From: UBA2108 sp002713215
GTDB taxonomy: Bacteria; Bacteroidota; Bacteroidia; Flavobacteriales_G; Salibacteraceae
Reading direction: 5' to 3'
Length of the DNA: 64,000 nt
Assembly (NCBI GenBank): GCA_937891015.1
Contig: CALAPY010000073.1
Span: 62,001-126,000 of the forward strand
Position numbers and translations under genes: made by a program. Below are positions 9,387 through 17,422 of the stretch, piece after piece (the stretch's first letter is position 1; every line of letters starts with the position of its first letter). Below the pieces are notes generated by a model. That model had not been told where the DNA came from, did not search any database, and saw nothing but the letters and a program-made list of their open reading frames with translations.

Positions 9387-9938
9387 TTACAAAGATGTTT
9401 TATGTTGGCGTAATGAATGGGATAAAATAGAATCAACTTTTTTGGCATTCGGGAGGTATCCAAATTGGTTATAAACCTTGGCTCCGTTGGAGGATAAGGT
9501 TACAAATAAAGGCTGAGTATTGCTCTTAAAGTGACGTATTTGGAATACAGAATTGTAATTGCCCATTGTTTTCATGATTTTTAGACGATTTCCAAGTCTA
9601 ACCGTGTCAATATCGTGATCCGGCAGTTTGGTCTTATCGTCAACATACAAAGCGACAACTATAAATTGATCCCTCAGTTTGGAGTGAATTTTTTCTTCTC
9701 GTAAAATCTGCTCTTCCATTTTTCGGGTTGATTGTGCAGCATAACTGGTAAACCATAGTAAAATGGGTTTCTTTTTCGCTTGAGCGCATTCAACCGCACC
9801 AAAGTAGTCATTGACAAAGATCTTAAAGTTCCACGGACTATGCTCGATTGCAGCGTATCTACATGTATGGCGCTTTTCTGTACAACCGCACGTTACCAGA
9901 ACAAAAATTACAAGACCTAAAATTGATTTTGCAGCCAA
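9387..9938 (-). CDS. Thioredoxin-fold lipoprotein lacking the CXXC motif (DsbD carboxyl-domain-like)
   Basis: 183 residues with a hydrophobic signal ending in CGC, probably a lipoprotein. The body resembles the periplasmic thioredoxin domain of Bacteroidota DsbD-type thiol:disulfide interchange proteins. FTSYAAQSTRKMEE lines up with the usual FTGYGCVNCRKMEA, followed by VVALYVDDKTKLP and a TQPLFVTL strand with the expected proline. The redox CXXC is replaced by A68-Q69-S70-T71, so classical disulfide chemistry is impossible and a binding or scaffold role is likelier. The start is TTG at 9938; no ATG lies between it and the upstream in-frame stop. Confidence 0.7.
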   Translation of the reverse strand: MAAKSILGLVIFVLVTCGCTEKRHTCRYAAIEHSPWNFKIFVNDYFGAVECAQAKKKPILLWFTSYAAQSTRKMEEQILREEKIHSKLRDQFIVVALYVDDKTKLPDHDIDTVRLGNRLKIMKTMGNYNSVFQIRHFKSNTQPLFVTLSSNGAKVYNQFGYLPNAKKVDSILSHSLRQHKTSL

Positions 9939-10057
9939 TATTATCCAAATTGTTAGTTACTCTATTCAAAGCTAAATGAACAATTGGCTAAAAATATATT
10001 TCTTAAGACTACTTAACCATTCACCAATCCATTCACGCTTTACACCTGGCTTGTGAT

Positions 10058-11761
10058 TCATTGTGCTTTAAACTTATCATAATCCAAACTGTCGTTTGCC
10101 TTAAGAATAGTTTTTATTCGACCCATACACTCTTCCATTGTATCCACGCAATTTTCTCCTGCAATAACCTGTGGAATTACTCTGGCAGTGGCAAAGTCAC
10201 ACATCACCTTTTCGTTCATTCCTACCAGAAATACAATTACATTCCTTTCATGCAATTCTTCCGTAATCGCTTCAATGGTTACAATGCCACTTTGATCTAT
10301 GAAAGGAACATGTTCCATGCGAAAAATAATTGCCTCCACATCGGTTAGTTCTTCCAAATGATTTCTGAACTGATCAGAAAAGCCAAAGAACAGGGGACCT
10401 TCGAAAACGTCTACATAGATTTTACCCGCAAGCCATTCAGGTATTTCTTTGTCGCGTTGAACCTGATCGAGAGCAACCGCATGTTGCGTATCAGTCATCA
10501 TTTTTGACATTCTTCCAATGAAAAGAATAGCGGAAAGTGCAAATCCAATTCCAACTGCATCAAGCAAATTATCGAAAAGCGTTACCAGTAGTACAATTAT
10601 CCATACAGCGGCATCTTGTCTTGGAACCTTCAATAGCATTTTAATCCCTTTTAAATCAACAATGCCTATTCCAATGGTAATGAGAATTCCAGCTAAGACT
10701 GACATTGGTATGAAAGCTACCCAATCTGAAATACTAACCACAATGATTAAAAGAAATAAGGCTTTTGCAATGCCCGACAATCGAGTTTTTGCACCGGCCT
10801 TTATGTTGGTCACCGTTCCCATTGTAGCTCCTGCACCTGGAATACCTCCAAACAAACCTGTTATTATATTTCCAATTCCCTGTCCGATAACGGTCCACTT
10901 GCTGTTGTGCTTTGTTCTGGTAAGGTTATCGGCAACCACTGACGTTAGAAGGGAATCTATCACGCCCAATCCACCTAGCATTATAGCAGGTATTAGCATA
11001 ACCTCAAGGTCACTGAAGCTTAGGTTAAACAAATCAGTAAAATGGTCATCAGGCAATTGATGTGGAATTTGTCCAATGGTAGGTACATCCCAATTCAATG
11101 CTACCGACAATAAAGTAGTCGCCACAATTGCCAATAAAATGGCCGGGACCTTTTTGGATATTAAAGGGGTAATGTAGATTAGAAAAACAGTTAGACTCCC
11201 AAGTACTAAAGAATGAAAGTTTACATGTGTAATGGGTTCGTCTAAATGAGTCATTATGTTTACGAACCCCTTTGGTGAAGGATGGCCAAGCAGAGGGAAT
11301 ATTTGGACAGAAATAATAATAACTCCAATTCCAGCCATAAACCCCGAAAGAACCGGGTAGGGGAGGTATTTTACATATTTCCCAACATCAAGAATTCCAA
11401 AAATCAACTCAAATACACCAGCCAGAACAAAAGTGCCTACGATTAATGGCCAGGCACTTTCAATGGAACCTGATTGCGCTAACCCCAAACCAACTACTGA
11501 GGCAGCAACCACCGTCATTGGCCCCGTTGGATCAGTGATTAAAGTTCGGGTGCCACCAAATAAGGATGCAAAAAATGCTAGAATAACAGCTGTATATATA
11601 CCAGCCTGAGGCCCAAGTCCTGACTGAACTCCAAAGGCAAGACCCATTGGCAAGCCAATGATTGCTGCCAATAATCCACCCGTTAAATCTTGTTTTATAG
11701 ATCCCTTGGATGCTATAAACGATTTTAAAGTAATCATTGCTTTAAGAACAGAATTGACCAT
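10058..11761 (-). CDS. SulP/SLC26 family inorganic anion transporter
   Basis: 567 residues. Residues ~20-420 have the SulP membrane core with many hydrophobic segments; LTGGLLAAIIGLPMGLAFG, then RTLITDPTGPMTV and IPGAGATMGTVTNI are typical of the transport fold. The carboxyl ~130 residues form a STAS domain (EAIIFRMEHVPFIDQSGIVTIEAI). Substrates in this family are sulfate, bicarbonate or other anions; which one cannot be read from sequence. The stress-type glycine-zipper gene ends 34 nt upstream in the same direction, suggesting a two-gene operon. No carbonic anhydrase is adjacent. Confidence 0.92.
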   Translation of the reverse strand: MVNSVLKAMITLKSFIASKGSIKQDLTGGLLAAIIGLPMGLAFGVQSGLGPQAGIYTAVILAFFASLFGGTRTLITDPTGPMTVVAASVVGLGLAQSGSIESAWPLIVGTFVLAGVFELIFGILDVGKYVKYLPYPVLSGFMAGIGVIIISVQIFPLLGHPSPKGFVNIMTHLDEPITHVNFHSLVLGSLTVFLIYITPLISKKVPAILLAIVATTLLSVALNWDVPTIGQIPHQLPDDHFTDLFNLSFSDLEVMLIPAIMLGGLGVIDSLLTSVVADNLTRTKHNSKWTVIGQGIGNIITGLFGGIPGAGATMGTVTNIKAGAKTRLSGIAKALFLLIIVVSISDWVAFIPMSVLAGILITIGIGIVDLKGIKMLLKVPRQDAAVWIIVLLVTLFDNLLDAVGIGFALSAILFIGRMSKMMTDTQHAVALDQVQRDKEIPEWLAGKIYVDVFEGPLFFGFSDQFRNHLEELTDVEAIIFRMEHVPFIDQSGIVTIEAITEELHERNVIVFLVGMNEKVMCDFATARVIPQVIAGENCVDTMEECMGRIKTILKANDSLDYDKFKAQ

Positions 11762-11795
11762 CCAATAATGCTATCGGATGGTCAATTATTAATTT

Positions 11796-12278
11796 CTAAT
11801 GCAGTTCAAGATGATCTGCATGAGTATGCAGAATTTCATGGGCCAATTCAATATGGTTTTCGGGTCCATTTATAACAACCAGGAAATTACCTTCTTCCAG
11901 GTGTTTTTTATATCTAACTACCTGATCTTTTTTAAATCCAATGGAGACCAAAAAAGAGGTCATACCACCGGTAGCCATACCCATTGTTATTCCGCCCAAC
12001 GCTCCTACAAATTTTCCGGCAAGGAAAACAAAACCAAGCCCTGGAACGGCAAGCATTCCGGCACCCGCCAGAACGCCCAAAACTCCTCCGGCAACAACAC
12101 CTATTGGAACCGGAGCCTTTTTTAGCCCCTTGATTGAGTTAATGTGCATTCTGTCTTCAATAATTTCCCCTTTTCCTACGAGAGAAATCTCTTTTTCATT
12201 AATGCCCTTTTTTACTAATTGTTTGACGGCTTTTATTGCCTTTTCATGATTACCATATATAGCTACTGTTGCTTTCAT
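11796..12278 (-). CDS. General-stress-protein-like domain with glycine-zipper membrane segment
   Basis: 160 residues. The amino end (MKATVAIYGNHEKAIKAVKQL, then GINEKEISLVGKG) matches the ferredoxin-like fold of the YflT/GSP17M heat-induced stress proteins. The middle (about 55-110) is a glycine/alanine-rich hydrophobic hairpin (VVAGGVLGVLAGAGML, FVGALGGITMGMATGGM) of the kind that inserts in or perforates membranes. The end has a histidine-rich tail (HEILHTHADHLELH). It sits directly upstream of the SulP transporter, so a joint role in anion or pH stress is plausible but inferred. Confidence 0.7.
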   Translation of the reverse strand: MKATVAIYGNHEKAIKAVKQLVKKGINEKEISLVGKGEIIEDRMHINSIKGLKKAPVPIGVVAGGVLGVLAGAGMLAVPGLGFVFLAGKFVGALGGITMGMATGGMTSFLVSIGFKKDQVVRYKKHLEEGNFLVVINGPENHIELAHEILHTHADHLELH

Positions 12279-12332
12279 TATGCCTTGTATTTTAAATGCT
12301 GTAAATTTTTAAATATTGAATTGCAGTATGCA

Positions 12333-12356
12333 ACCGTACTCCTCTTTACGTACGGT
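12333..12356. other. Perfect 7-bp hairpin upstream of the stress-protein gene
   Basis: ACCGTAC at 12333-12339 pairs with GTACGGT at 12350-12356 across a 10-nt loop. It lies about 55-80 nt before the ATG at 12278 and about 70 nt after the stop of the small gene upstream. No U-tract follows on either strand, so an operator or leader structure is as likely as a terminator. Confidence 0.35.
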
Positions 12357-12425
12357 GCAGTAATGAACGAATCAATTAATTTTGAACGAGTTGGTGTTGC
12401 TGGTTATAGGAAAACCGGGTAGGTA

Positions 12426-12794
12426 CTAGTGGTAGAAAACAAATCTACAAAGGAGTAAAAATAGCTTTATTTTATTACTGTTCTCCGCATTAACCTTTAG
12501 CAGTTGCTTAGTGCATAGGTGAGTTAAGTAGTTTGATCGTAACGATTCCGAAGTTGCCACATCATCCGAATCCAGGAATCCATGATGATGATTTTTTATT
12601 TCTTCCTTACCTTCTTTGACCTCCTTTTCTCCTTTACCATCAGCCTCTTTGGTAAGCTCTTTCTTTTCAAGATTTTGCAGAAAAAGAGAAGTCGGTTGGA
12701 TTCCTATTAAGGTGATTAACAATATTGCACCAAGGGCCCTCTTTATTAATCCATGAAAAGAATTAGGTAAAAATCGGTGTTCTGTTAAAGACTT
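12426..12794 (-). CDS. Small single-span membrane protein of unknown function
   Basis: The open frame begins at TTG 12827, but a perfect -7 element TAATTTTG (12816-12823, minus strand) lies inside that extension. The next in-frame TTG at 12794 (MKSLTEHRF...) is therefore proposed, giving 122 residues. One membrane segment (ALGAILLITLIGIQPTSLFL) is followed by a strongly charged stretch rich in Lys/Glu (EKKELTKEADGKGEKEVKEG) and a triple histidine. No family is recognised. The codon pattern and own promoter argue for a real gene, but support is modest. Confidence 0.45.
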   Translation of the reverse strand, partial: KSLTEHRFLPNSFHGLIKRALGAILLITLIGIQPTSLFLQNLEKKELTKEADGKGEKEVKEGKEEIKNHHHGFLDSDDVATSESLRSNYLTHLCTKQLLKVNAENSNKIKLFLLLCRFVFYH

Positions 12795-12815
12795 CAAACC
12801 GCTAAAAGTTCTATG

Positions 12816-12823
12816 CAAAATTA
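12816..12823 (-). promoter_or_regulatory. -7 element TAATTTTG of the small membrane-protein gene
   Basis: Perfect TAnnTTTG on the minus strand. It excludes the TTG at 12827 as a start because that codon lies upstream of the promoter element. Confidence 0.45.
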
Positions 12824-12983
12824 GCAATTAAGCCTGGCTATCTGCTTCTGAAATCTTGATTTTTTTGCCTCAAAATTTTAGAATTACATTATATTTTCAA
12901 TCTACTGCATATTGGTAGAACATTTCAATATGGATAAATGCGTTTATCATGGTGTGAAGGAAGAACCTATCGCAATCGCATGA

Positions 12984-13280
12984 CTAGTTACTTATCCATT
13001 CCCGATTTACACTCCAGGCTTGTGGTTTGTCGTCAAATAATGCTTTGGTGGCCTTCCATACCTGACCAAAAAGTTCAGATTTTCGGTAGTTTTCTAGATC
13101 TTTAGAGTCTGTCCAATAGCTATAAGTCATGAAAATGTTAGGGGAGTTCACGTCCCTTAGCAATTCTAAATGCTGACATCCGGGTTGATTTCTAATCTTA
13201 TTTTTTGAAGCGTTAAAAATGGCTCGAAATTCTTCTGTTTTATCCTTTTTAAAAGTCATTTTTACAATTCGGATAAACAT
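12984..13280 (-). CDS. Antibiotic biosynthesis monooxygenase (ABM) family protein
   Basis: 98 residues, the usual size of a single ABM ferredoxin-like domain. The features are the opening strand MFIRIVKMTFKKDK, the CQHLELLRDVNSPNIFMTYSYW core and a closing helix (FGQVWKATKALFDDKP). The family includes quinol monooxygenases, haem-degrading enzymes and proteins of unknown role; the residues do not distinguish them. It lies 33 nt downstream of the SAM hydrolase on the same strand in transcription order and may be cotranscribed with it. Confidence 0.85.
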   Translation of the reverse strand: MFIRIVKMTFKKDKTEEFRAIFNASKNKIRNQPGCQHLELLRDVNSPNIFMTYSYWTDSKDLENYRKSELFGQVWKATKALFDDKPQAWSVNREWISN

Positions 13281-13313
13281 AAGAGCCTTGTTTTTAAGAT
13301 AAGAAATGACGAG

Positions 13314-14096
13314 TTAATTTTTAAACTCAATCTTTATGTTGTCGTTGATTTTTAGGCCCATTAATTTACCGGCAACGCCAATGTTCATGGCAATTTCCAG
13401 GTGGCCATTGGTTCCGAATATTGCCAGCCGTTCACCACCATTTACATCGTGGTAGTTGTCGCGAATGGTTTTAATGTTATAGCCACTAACTTTAGTAATT
13501 ATGGTAAATTCCCGGTTCTTTCCAAAACTCTCGAATAGGGATTGGGTAATGTTGGTAACTGCATTTCCGTACGAATCGAGATAAATAACTGAACCTACAA
13601 TAGTGTTGCCCTCCAAAACGGGTTTGTATGTATTGAGTTCCTTAAGCTCTTTCATGGGTTTCCCGATTACTTCCAGTGTTCCGCCCCGTGCCAGGTGGCA
13701 AGCTGCCTTGGCCAGTACATCCTTGGTAGGAAAAGTAGGGAAGGGTGAGCTGGATCGAACGGTGAGCTCAAATATTTTAGAAGGAGGCTCTTCCAGGAAC
13801 AATGAGAAAATTCCATTATCCGCAGCCAGGAATATATGATCCTTGTATTCCACTGCTACGTGAACCGAATCCAAAGTTTGTTCGGCTTTTACTCCAAGAA
13901 TGTGAATGCTCCCCTTGGGAAATTCAAAAAATGCATTCTGAATAACAAATGCAGCCTCCATGATGTTGAACTTCGAAATGTCATGGCTTATATCTACAAT
14001 ATGAGCTTCGGGAAATTGCTTATAGATACTTCCTTTAAGGGCACCCACATAAAAGTCTTTTAACCCCAAATCCGTGGTCAATGTAATGATGCTCAT
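13314..14096 (-). CDS. SAM hydroxide adenosyltransferase (DUF62) family protein
   Basis: 260 residues of the family that splits S-adenosylmethionine into adenosine and methionine by hydroxide attack, related to fluorinase and chlorinase. LTTDLGLKDFYVGALKG at the start holds the ribose-binding Asp. AHIVDISHDISKFN and DNGIFSLFL are the other conserved blocks. The carboxyl domain carries DSYGNAVTNI and GGERLAIFGTNGHLEIAMN. Nothing indicates the halogenase-specific loop, so hydrolysis is the likely reaction. The gene diverges from phoH. Confidence 0.9.
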   Translation of the reverse strand: MSIITLTTDLGLKDFYVGALKGSIYKQFPEAHIVDISHDISKFNIMEAAFVIQNAFFEFPKGSIHILGVKAEQTLDSVHVAVEYKDHIFLAADNGIFSLFLEEPPSKIFELTVRSSSPFPTFPTKDVLAKAACHLARGGTLEVIGKPMKELKELNTYKPVLEGNTIVGSVIYLDSYGNAVTNITQSLFESFGKNREFTIITKVSGYNIKTIRDNYHDVNGGERLAIFGTNGHLEIAMNIGVAGKLMGLKINDNIKIEFKN

Positions 14097-14243
14097 TCCT
14101 TAACTTTCTCCCTTTAAAATCACGTAATCCTGATTACATTTGTTGCAGCAAAACTAAACAATTCAAATGGCTCGGAATGGGCTTTTTTGGATTTTAAGTT
14201 TTGGTTTAGTTGATAATGTATAAATATTTAATAATCAAAGAAT

Positions 14244-15197
14244 TTGCAGGAAAAAGTATTTGAGTTTGATAGTTCCAACCCTGTTGAAATATTTGGAGCC
14301 AACAATTCCAATATTGACTTACTGAGAAAATATTTTCCAAAGTTAAAGATCATTGCTCGGGGCAGCGCATTAAAGGTGTTCGGTAGCCTAGCAGAATTGG
14401 AGCAGTTTTCGCTGGTCATGCACGACATTTACAGTAACTTTAAAAAGTTCAATCGGGTATTGCCGGCGGACATAGAACGTATTCTTGAAAGTGATGCTGT
14501 GATACCAAAAAGTAAGGACACGGCTAATAATACCATTGTCCGCGGTGTCAATGGAGAACCCATTAAAGCCAGAACTCCAAATCAATTAAATTTGGTTGAG
14601 TCGGTCGAGCAGAACGATATGGTATTTGCCATTGGTCCGGCAGGAACAGGAAAAACCTATACCGCAGTGGCCCTTGCAGTAAAAGCCTTTCGAGACAAGG
14701 AAGTAAAGCGCATTATTCTTACCAGGCCTGCAGTTGAAGCGGGAGAAAACCTGGGCTTTCTACCGGGTGACCTAAAGGAAAAATTGGATCCTTATTTACA
14801 GCCACTCTATGACGCACTTCGGGAGATGATACCGGCCGAAAAGCTTAATTCCTTAATCGAGAATGGTGGAATTCAAATAGCTCCACTAGCCTTTATGCGT
14901 GGCCGTACCCTGGATAAGGCCTTTGTGATTTTAGATGAAGCACAAAATGCTACTGAAAGTCAGCTAAAAATGTTCCTTACCCGTATGGGGCGTTCGGCTA
15001 AGTTTATGATTACGGGTGACTTAACACAAATAGACTTGCCTAAAAACCAAAATAGCGGATTGGTTCAGGCTGAAAAAGTATTGTCTGGAGTTGATGGAAT
15101 TGGATTCGTTTATCTGGATGAAAAAGACGTAATCAGGCACCGCCTGGTAAGGAGAATAATAAAGCGATACGATAAAGCAAATAAGGACAATGGTTAA
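14244..15197 (+). CDS. PhoH family P-loop ATPase
   Basis: 317 residues. Walker A is GPAGTGKTYT (about residues 130-139) and Walker B is FVILDEAQNAT, both classic for PhoH, an ATPase domain related to superfamily 1 helicases and linked to RNA metabolism. The amino-terminal ~90 residues form the KH-like extension usual in PhoH-L proteins. The start codon is TTG: an in-frame TAA lies 12 nt upstream and the conserved family amino end (FDSSNPVEIFGANN) would be lost with any later ATG. The 3' end overlaps purC by 8 bp. Confidence 0.92.
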   Translation: MQEKVFEFDSSNPVEIFGANNSNIDLLRKYFPKLKIIARGSALKVFGSLAELEQFSLVMHDIYSNFKKFNRVLPADIERILESDAVIPKSKDTANNTIVRGVNGEPIKARTPNQLNLVESVEQNDMVFAIGPAGTGKTYTAVALAVKAFRDKEVKRIILTRPAVEAGENLGFLPGDLKEKLDPYLQPLYDALREMIPAEKLNSLIENGGIQIAPLAFMRGRTLDKAFVILDEAQNATESQLKMFLTRMGRSAKFMITGDLTQIDLPKNQNSGLVQAEKVLSGVDGIGFVYLDEKDVIRHRLVRRIIKRYDKANKDNG

Positions 15198-16143
15198 TAC
15201 GTTAGGAAACACAGATTATCATTTTAAGGGGCAAAAAAGCTTCTATCGTGGAAAAGTGAGGGAAGTATATTCAGTTGGTGAAGATCTGCTGGTAATGGTT
15301 GCCAGTGATCGTATATCAGCCTTCGATCATGTATTGCCTAAGGGAATTCCCTTTAAAGGACAGGTATTGAATCAAATTGCGTCGCTTTTTTTGGATGCAA
15401 CCAGTGACATTGTTCCTAATTGGAAAATTGCATCCCCAGATCCCAGTGTTACCATTGGAAAGCGTTGTGATGCATTCGCTATTGAGATGGTGATTCGTGG
15501 ATATCTTTCAGGTCATGCATGGCGAGAGTATAAGGCCGGTAGAAGAATGATTTGTGGTGTTCCTATGCCAGAAGGCATGAAGGAAAACGACAGATTTCCT
15601 GAGCCTATTATTACACCAGCTACCAAAGAAGAAGAAGGACACGATGAGGACATTTCCCGTGAAGATATTATTGCAAAGGGGATAGTTTCCGAGCAAGATT
15701 ATTTGGAACTGGAAAAATATACCAGAGCTCTTTTTCAACGTGGAACCGAGTACGCTAAGGAAATGGGGTTGATTCTGGTGGATACTAAATACGAATTTGG
15801 AAAGGATAGCAACGGGGTAATTACCCTGATCGACGAAATTCATACTCCTGATAGTTCGCGCTACTTCTATGCAGAAGGCTATAGTGAAAGACAAGCCCGT
15901 GGTGAAAAGCAGAAACAACTGAGTAAGGAGTTTGTTCGGGAATGGTTAATGGAAAACGGGTTCCAGGGATTAGATGGACAACAAATGCCTGAAATGCCTG
16001 AAGAGTTTGTTCAATTGGTCTCAGACCGATACATTGAACTATACGAAAATATTACGGGAAAACCCTTCGAAAAGGCTGATATTTCGACCATAAACGAAAG
16101 GGTAGAGGCCAATGTACGCAGTTGGTTGGATAAGAATGGATAG
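15190..16143 (+). CDS. purC: Phosphoribosylaminoimidazole-succinocarboxamide synthase
   Basis: 317 residues. PurC condenses CAIR with aspartate using ATP, a step of de novo purine synthesis. The signature KVREVYSVGEDLLVMVASDR and SAFDHVLPKGIPFKGQVLN are seen at the start, with RGYLSGHAWREYKAG and LIDEIHTPDSSRY (metal and substrate residues) further on. The length is that of the eukaryote/Bacteroidota-type PurC, longer than the ~240-residue enterobacterial form. It is translationally overlapped with phoH, so the two are likely one transcript. Confidence 0.96.
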   Translation: MVNTLGNTDYHFKGQKSFYRGKVREVYSVGEDLLVMVASDRISAFDHVLPKGIPFKGQVLNQIASLFLDATSDIVPNWKIASPDPSVTIGKRCDAFAIEMVIRGYLSGHAWREYKAGRRMICGVPMPEGMKENDRFPEPIITPATKEEEGHDEDISREDIIAKGIVSEQDYLELEKYTRALFQRGTEYAKEMGLILVDTKYEFGKDSNGVITLIDEIHTPDSSRYFYAEGYSERQARGEKQKQLSKEFVREWLMENGFQGLDGQQMPEMPEEFVQLVSDRYIELYENITGKPFEKADISTINERVEANVRSWLDKNG

Positions 16144-16147
16144 ATGA

Positions 16148-16690
16148 CTATCCTCCGATCATGTGATCGTTTAATACCTCAATCATACTCAACAGCAAGT
16201 TGCGTGACTCTTCGTTATCAATTACTGCATCTTTAAGCTGAGTGTTCAATGCGGCGATTACTTCATCTTCGGGTCGGGTAGGCAGGTTTTCTACTATGGT
16301 TAATACTTCCAGGCAGGTCAGGTAATCTGATTTAGTGGCCAGGTTAACTAAGTCTTCCAGGTAGGGGGTAGCATCCAACCTACTGTTCCATATAGCTTGC
16401 AGGAGGAATACATGAACCGATTCTAATTCTTCGTTGTTGAGCGCTTCAATAATTGGAGGAAGGGCCAGGTCTATTTTCAGGTCATTTAGAAATTTAATGA
16501 TTTCGTTACTGACTTCATCACTTTCCGATTTGTTAAGTGCTTGAATGATAAGAGTAATATGCTCAGCCCGACCATCTTTTCGAAGCATTTTAATGGCACG
16601 CAAAATTTCTGTAGAATTGCTCGATTGCAATCCTTTTTCTATTTGATCGTTGCGTTTCTTGGTCTGTTTATTATCCTTAACCACCTTCAT
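16148..16690 (-). CDS. HEAT-repeat-like helical protein
   Basis: 180 residues, acidic and wholly helical in appearance, with repeated leucine-rich helix pairs (ILRAIKMLRKDGRAEHITLIIQALNKS; EIIKFLNDLKIDLALPPIIEALNNEE; VHVFLLQAIWNSRLD). It is probably a scaffold or binding protein in the cytoplasm; no enzyme motif is seen. It is convergent with purC, only 4 nt away, and has its own -7 element. Confidence 0.7.
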   Translation of the reverse strand: MKVVKDNKQTKKRNDQIEKGLQSSNSTEILRAIKMLRKDGRAEHITLIIQALNKSESDEVSNEIIKFLNDLKIDLALPPIIEALNNEELESVHVFLLQAIWNSRLDATPYLEDLVNLATKSDYLTCLEVLTIVENLPTRPEDEVIAALNTQLKDAVIDNEESRNLLLSMIEVLNDHMIGG

Positions 16691-16723
16691 AACCCTAGTT
16701 TGTTTCTGAGAAATTTAAGGCTG

Positions 16724-16731
16724 CAAAATTA
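16724..16731 (-). promoter_or_regulatory. -7 element TAATTTTG of the HEAT-protein gene
   Basis: Perfect TAnnTTTG on the minus strand, 34 nt before the ATG at 16690. A TTG at 16747-16749 lies 15 nt upstream of it. Confidence 0.5.
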
Positions 16732-16765
16732 GTCATTGAAAGCACCCAATGTTACAGGTGAATAA

Positions 16766-17422
16766 TCAATAATTTCTGGCACCGAAAAGTGTACTTCCAA
16801 TACGAATCATATTGCTTCCACAGGCTATGGCTAGCTTGTAATCGCCACTCATACCCATTGACAACGTATCAATTTCCGGATATTCAAGTTTTGATTCCAG
16901 GTAGAATTCGTTGAGTCCTTTAAACTCTTTCTTTATTGCTTCAGAATCATTGGTGTTGGTTGCCATGCCCATAAACCCTTTTACCTGAACATTATTGAAT
17001 TCGGATGTGTTAGAAACCTTTAGGAGCTCTCTGGCTTCATCATAAGAAAGCCCAAATTTGGTTTCTTCCTGAGCGATGTGGATTTGTAGGAGGATGTTTT
17101 GAACCCGTTCGGAGTTTTTGGCTCTTTTGTTGATTTCCTTAAGCAACTTTAAACTGTCTACTCCATGGATTAAACTCACAAATGGAGTGATATACTTGAC
17201 TTTGTTTGTCTGCAAATGACCAATCATATGCCATTCAATGTCCTTGGGTAGCGCTTCGTATTTGGCTACCAAATCCTGGATTTTATTCTCTCCAAAAATG
17301 CGGTGGCCGGCATTATAGGCATCCAAAATCATTTCGTTGGGCTTGGTTTTGGATACAGCTACCAGACTAACCTCTTTGGGAAGTTCCTTATTAAACTCAA
17401 GTATGTTATTTCCAACGCCCAT
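16766..17422 (-). CDS. YggS-family PLP homeostasis protein
   Basis: 218 residues, alanine-racemase-like barrel. The PLP lysine lies in LVAVSKTKP near the start. The diagnostic blocks are GHRIFGENKIQ, WHMIGHLQTNKV, then FGLSYDEA, and SMGMSGDYKLAI with GSNMIRIGSTLFG at the end. The family buffers and delivers pyridoxal phosphate rather than racemising. It is last in the serC-serA-DUF1015 run, abutting DUF1015 with no spacer; SerC is itself a PLP enzyme, so the placement makes functional sense. Confidence 0.93.
   Translation of the reverse strand: MGVGNNILEFNKELPKEVSLVAVSKTKPNEMILDAYNAGHRIFGENKIQDLVAKYEALPKDIEWHMIGHLQTNKVKYITPFVSLIHGVDSLKLLKEINKRAKNSERVQNILLQIHIAQEETKFGLSYDEARELLKVSNTSEFNNVQVKGFMGMATNTNDSEAIKKEFKGLNEFYLESKLEYPEIDTLSMGMSGDYKLAIACGSNMIRIGSTLFGARNY

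Noticed and set aside
12333..12351. A third copy of the recA-type operator (ACCGTA ... TTACGT)
   Set aside because: The half-sites resemble those at 41092 and 52237, but the spacing is 7 rather than 6 nt and the sequence is better explained by the 7-bp hairpin ACCGTAC / GTACGGT; no -7 box follows at the right distance.
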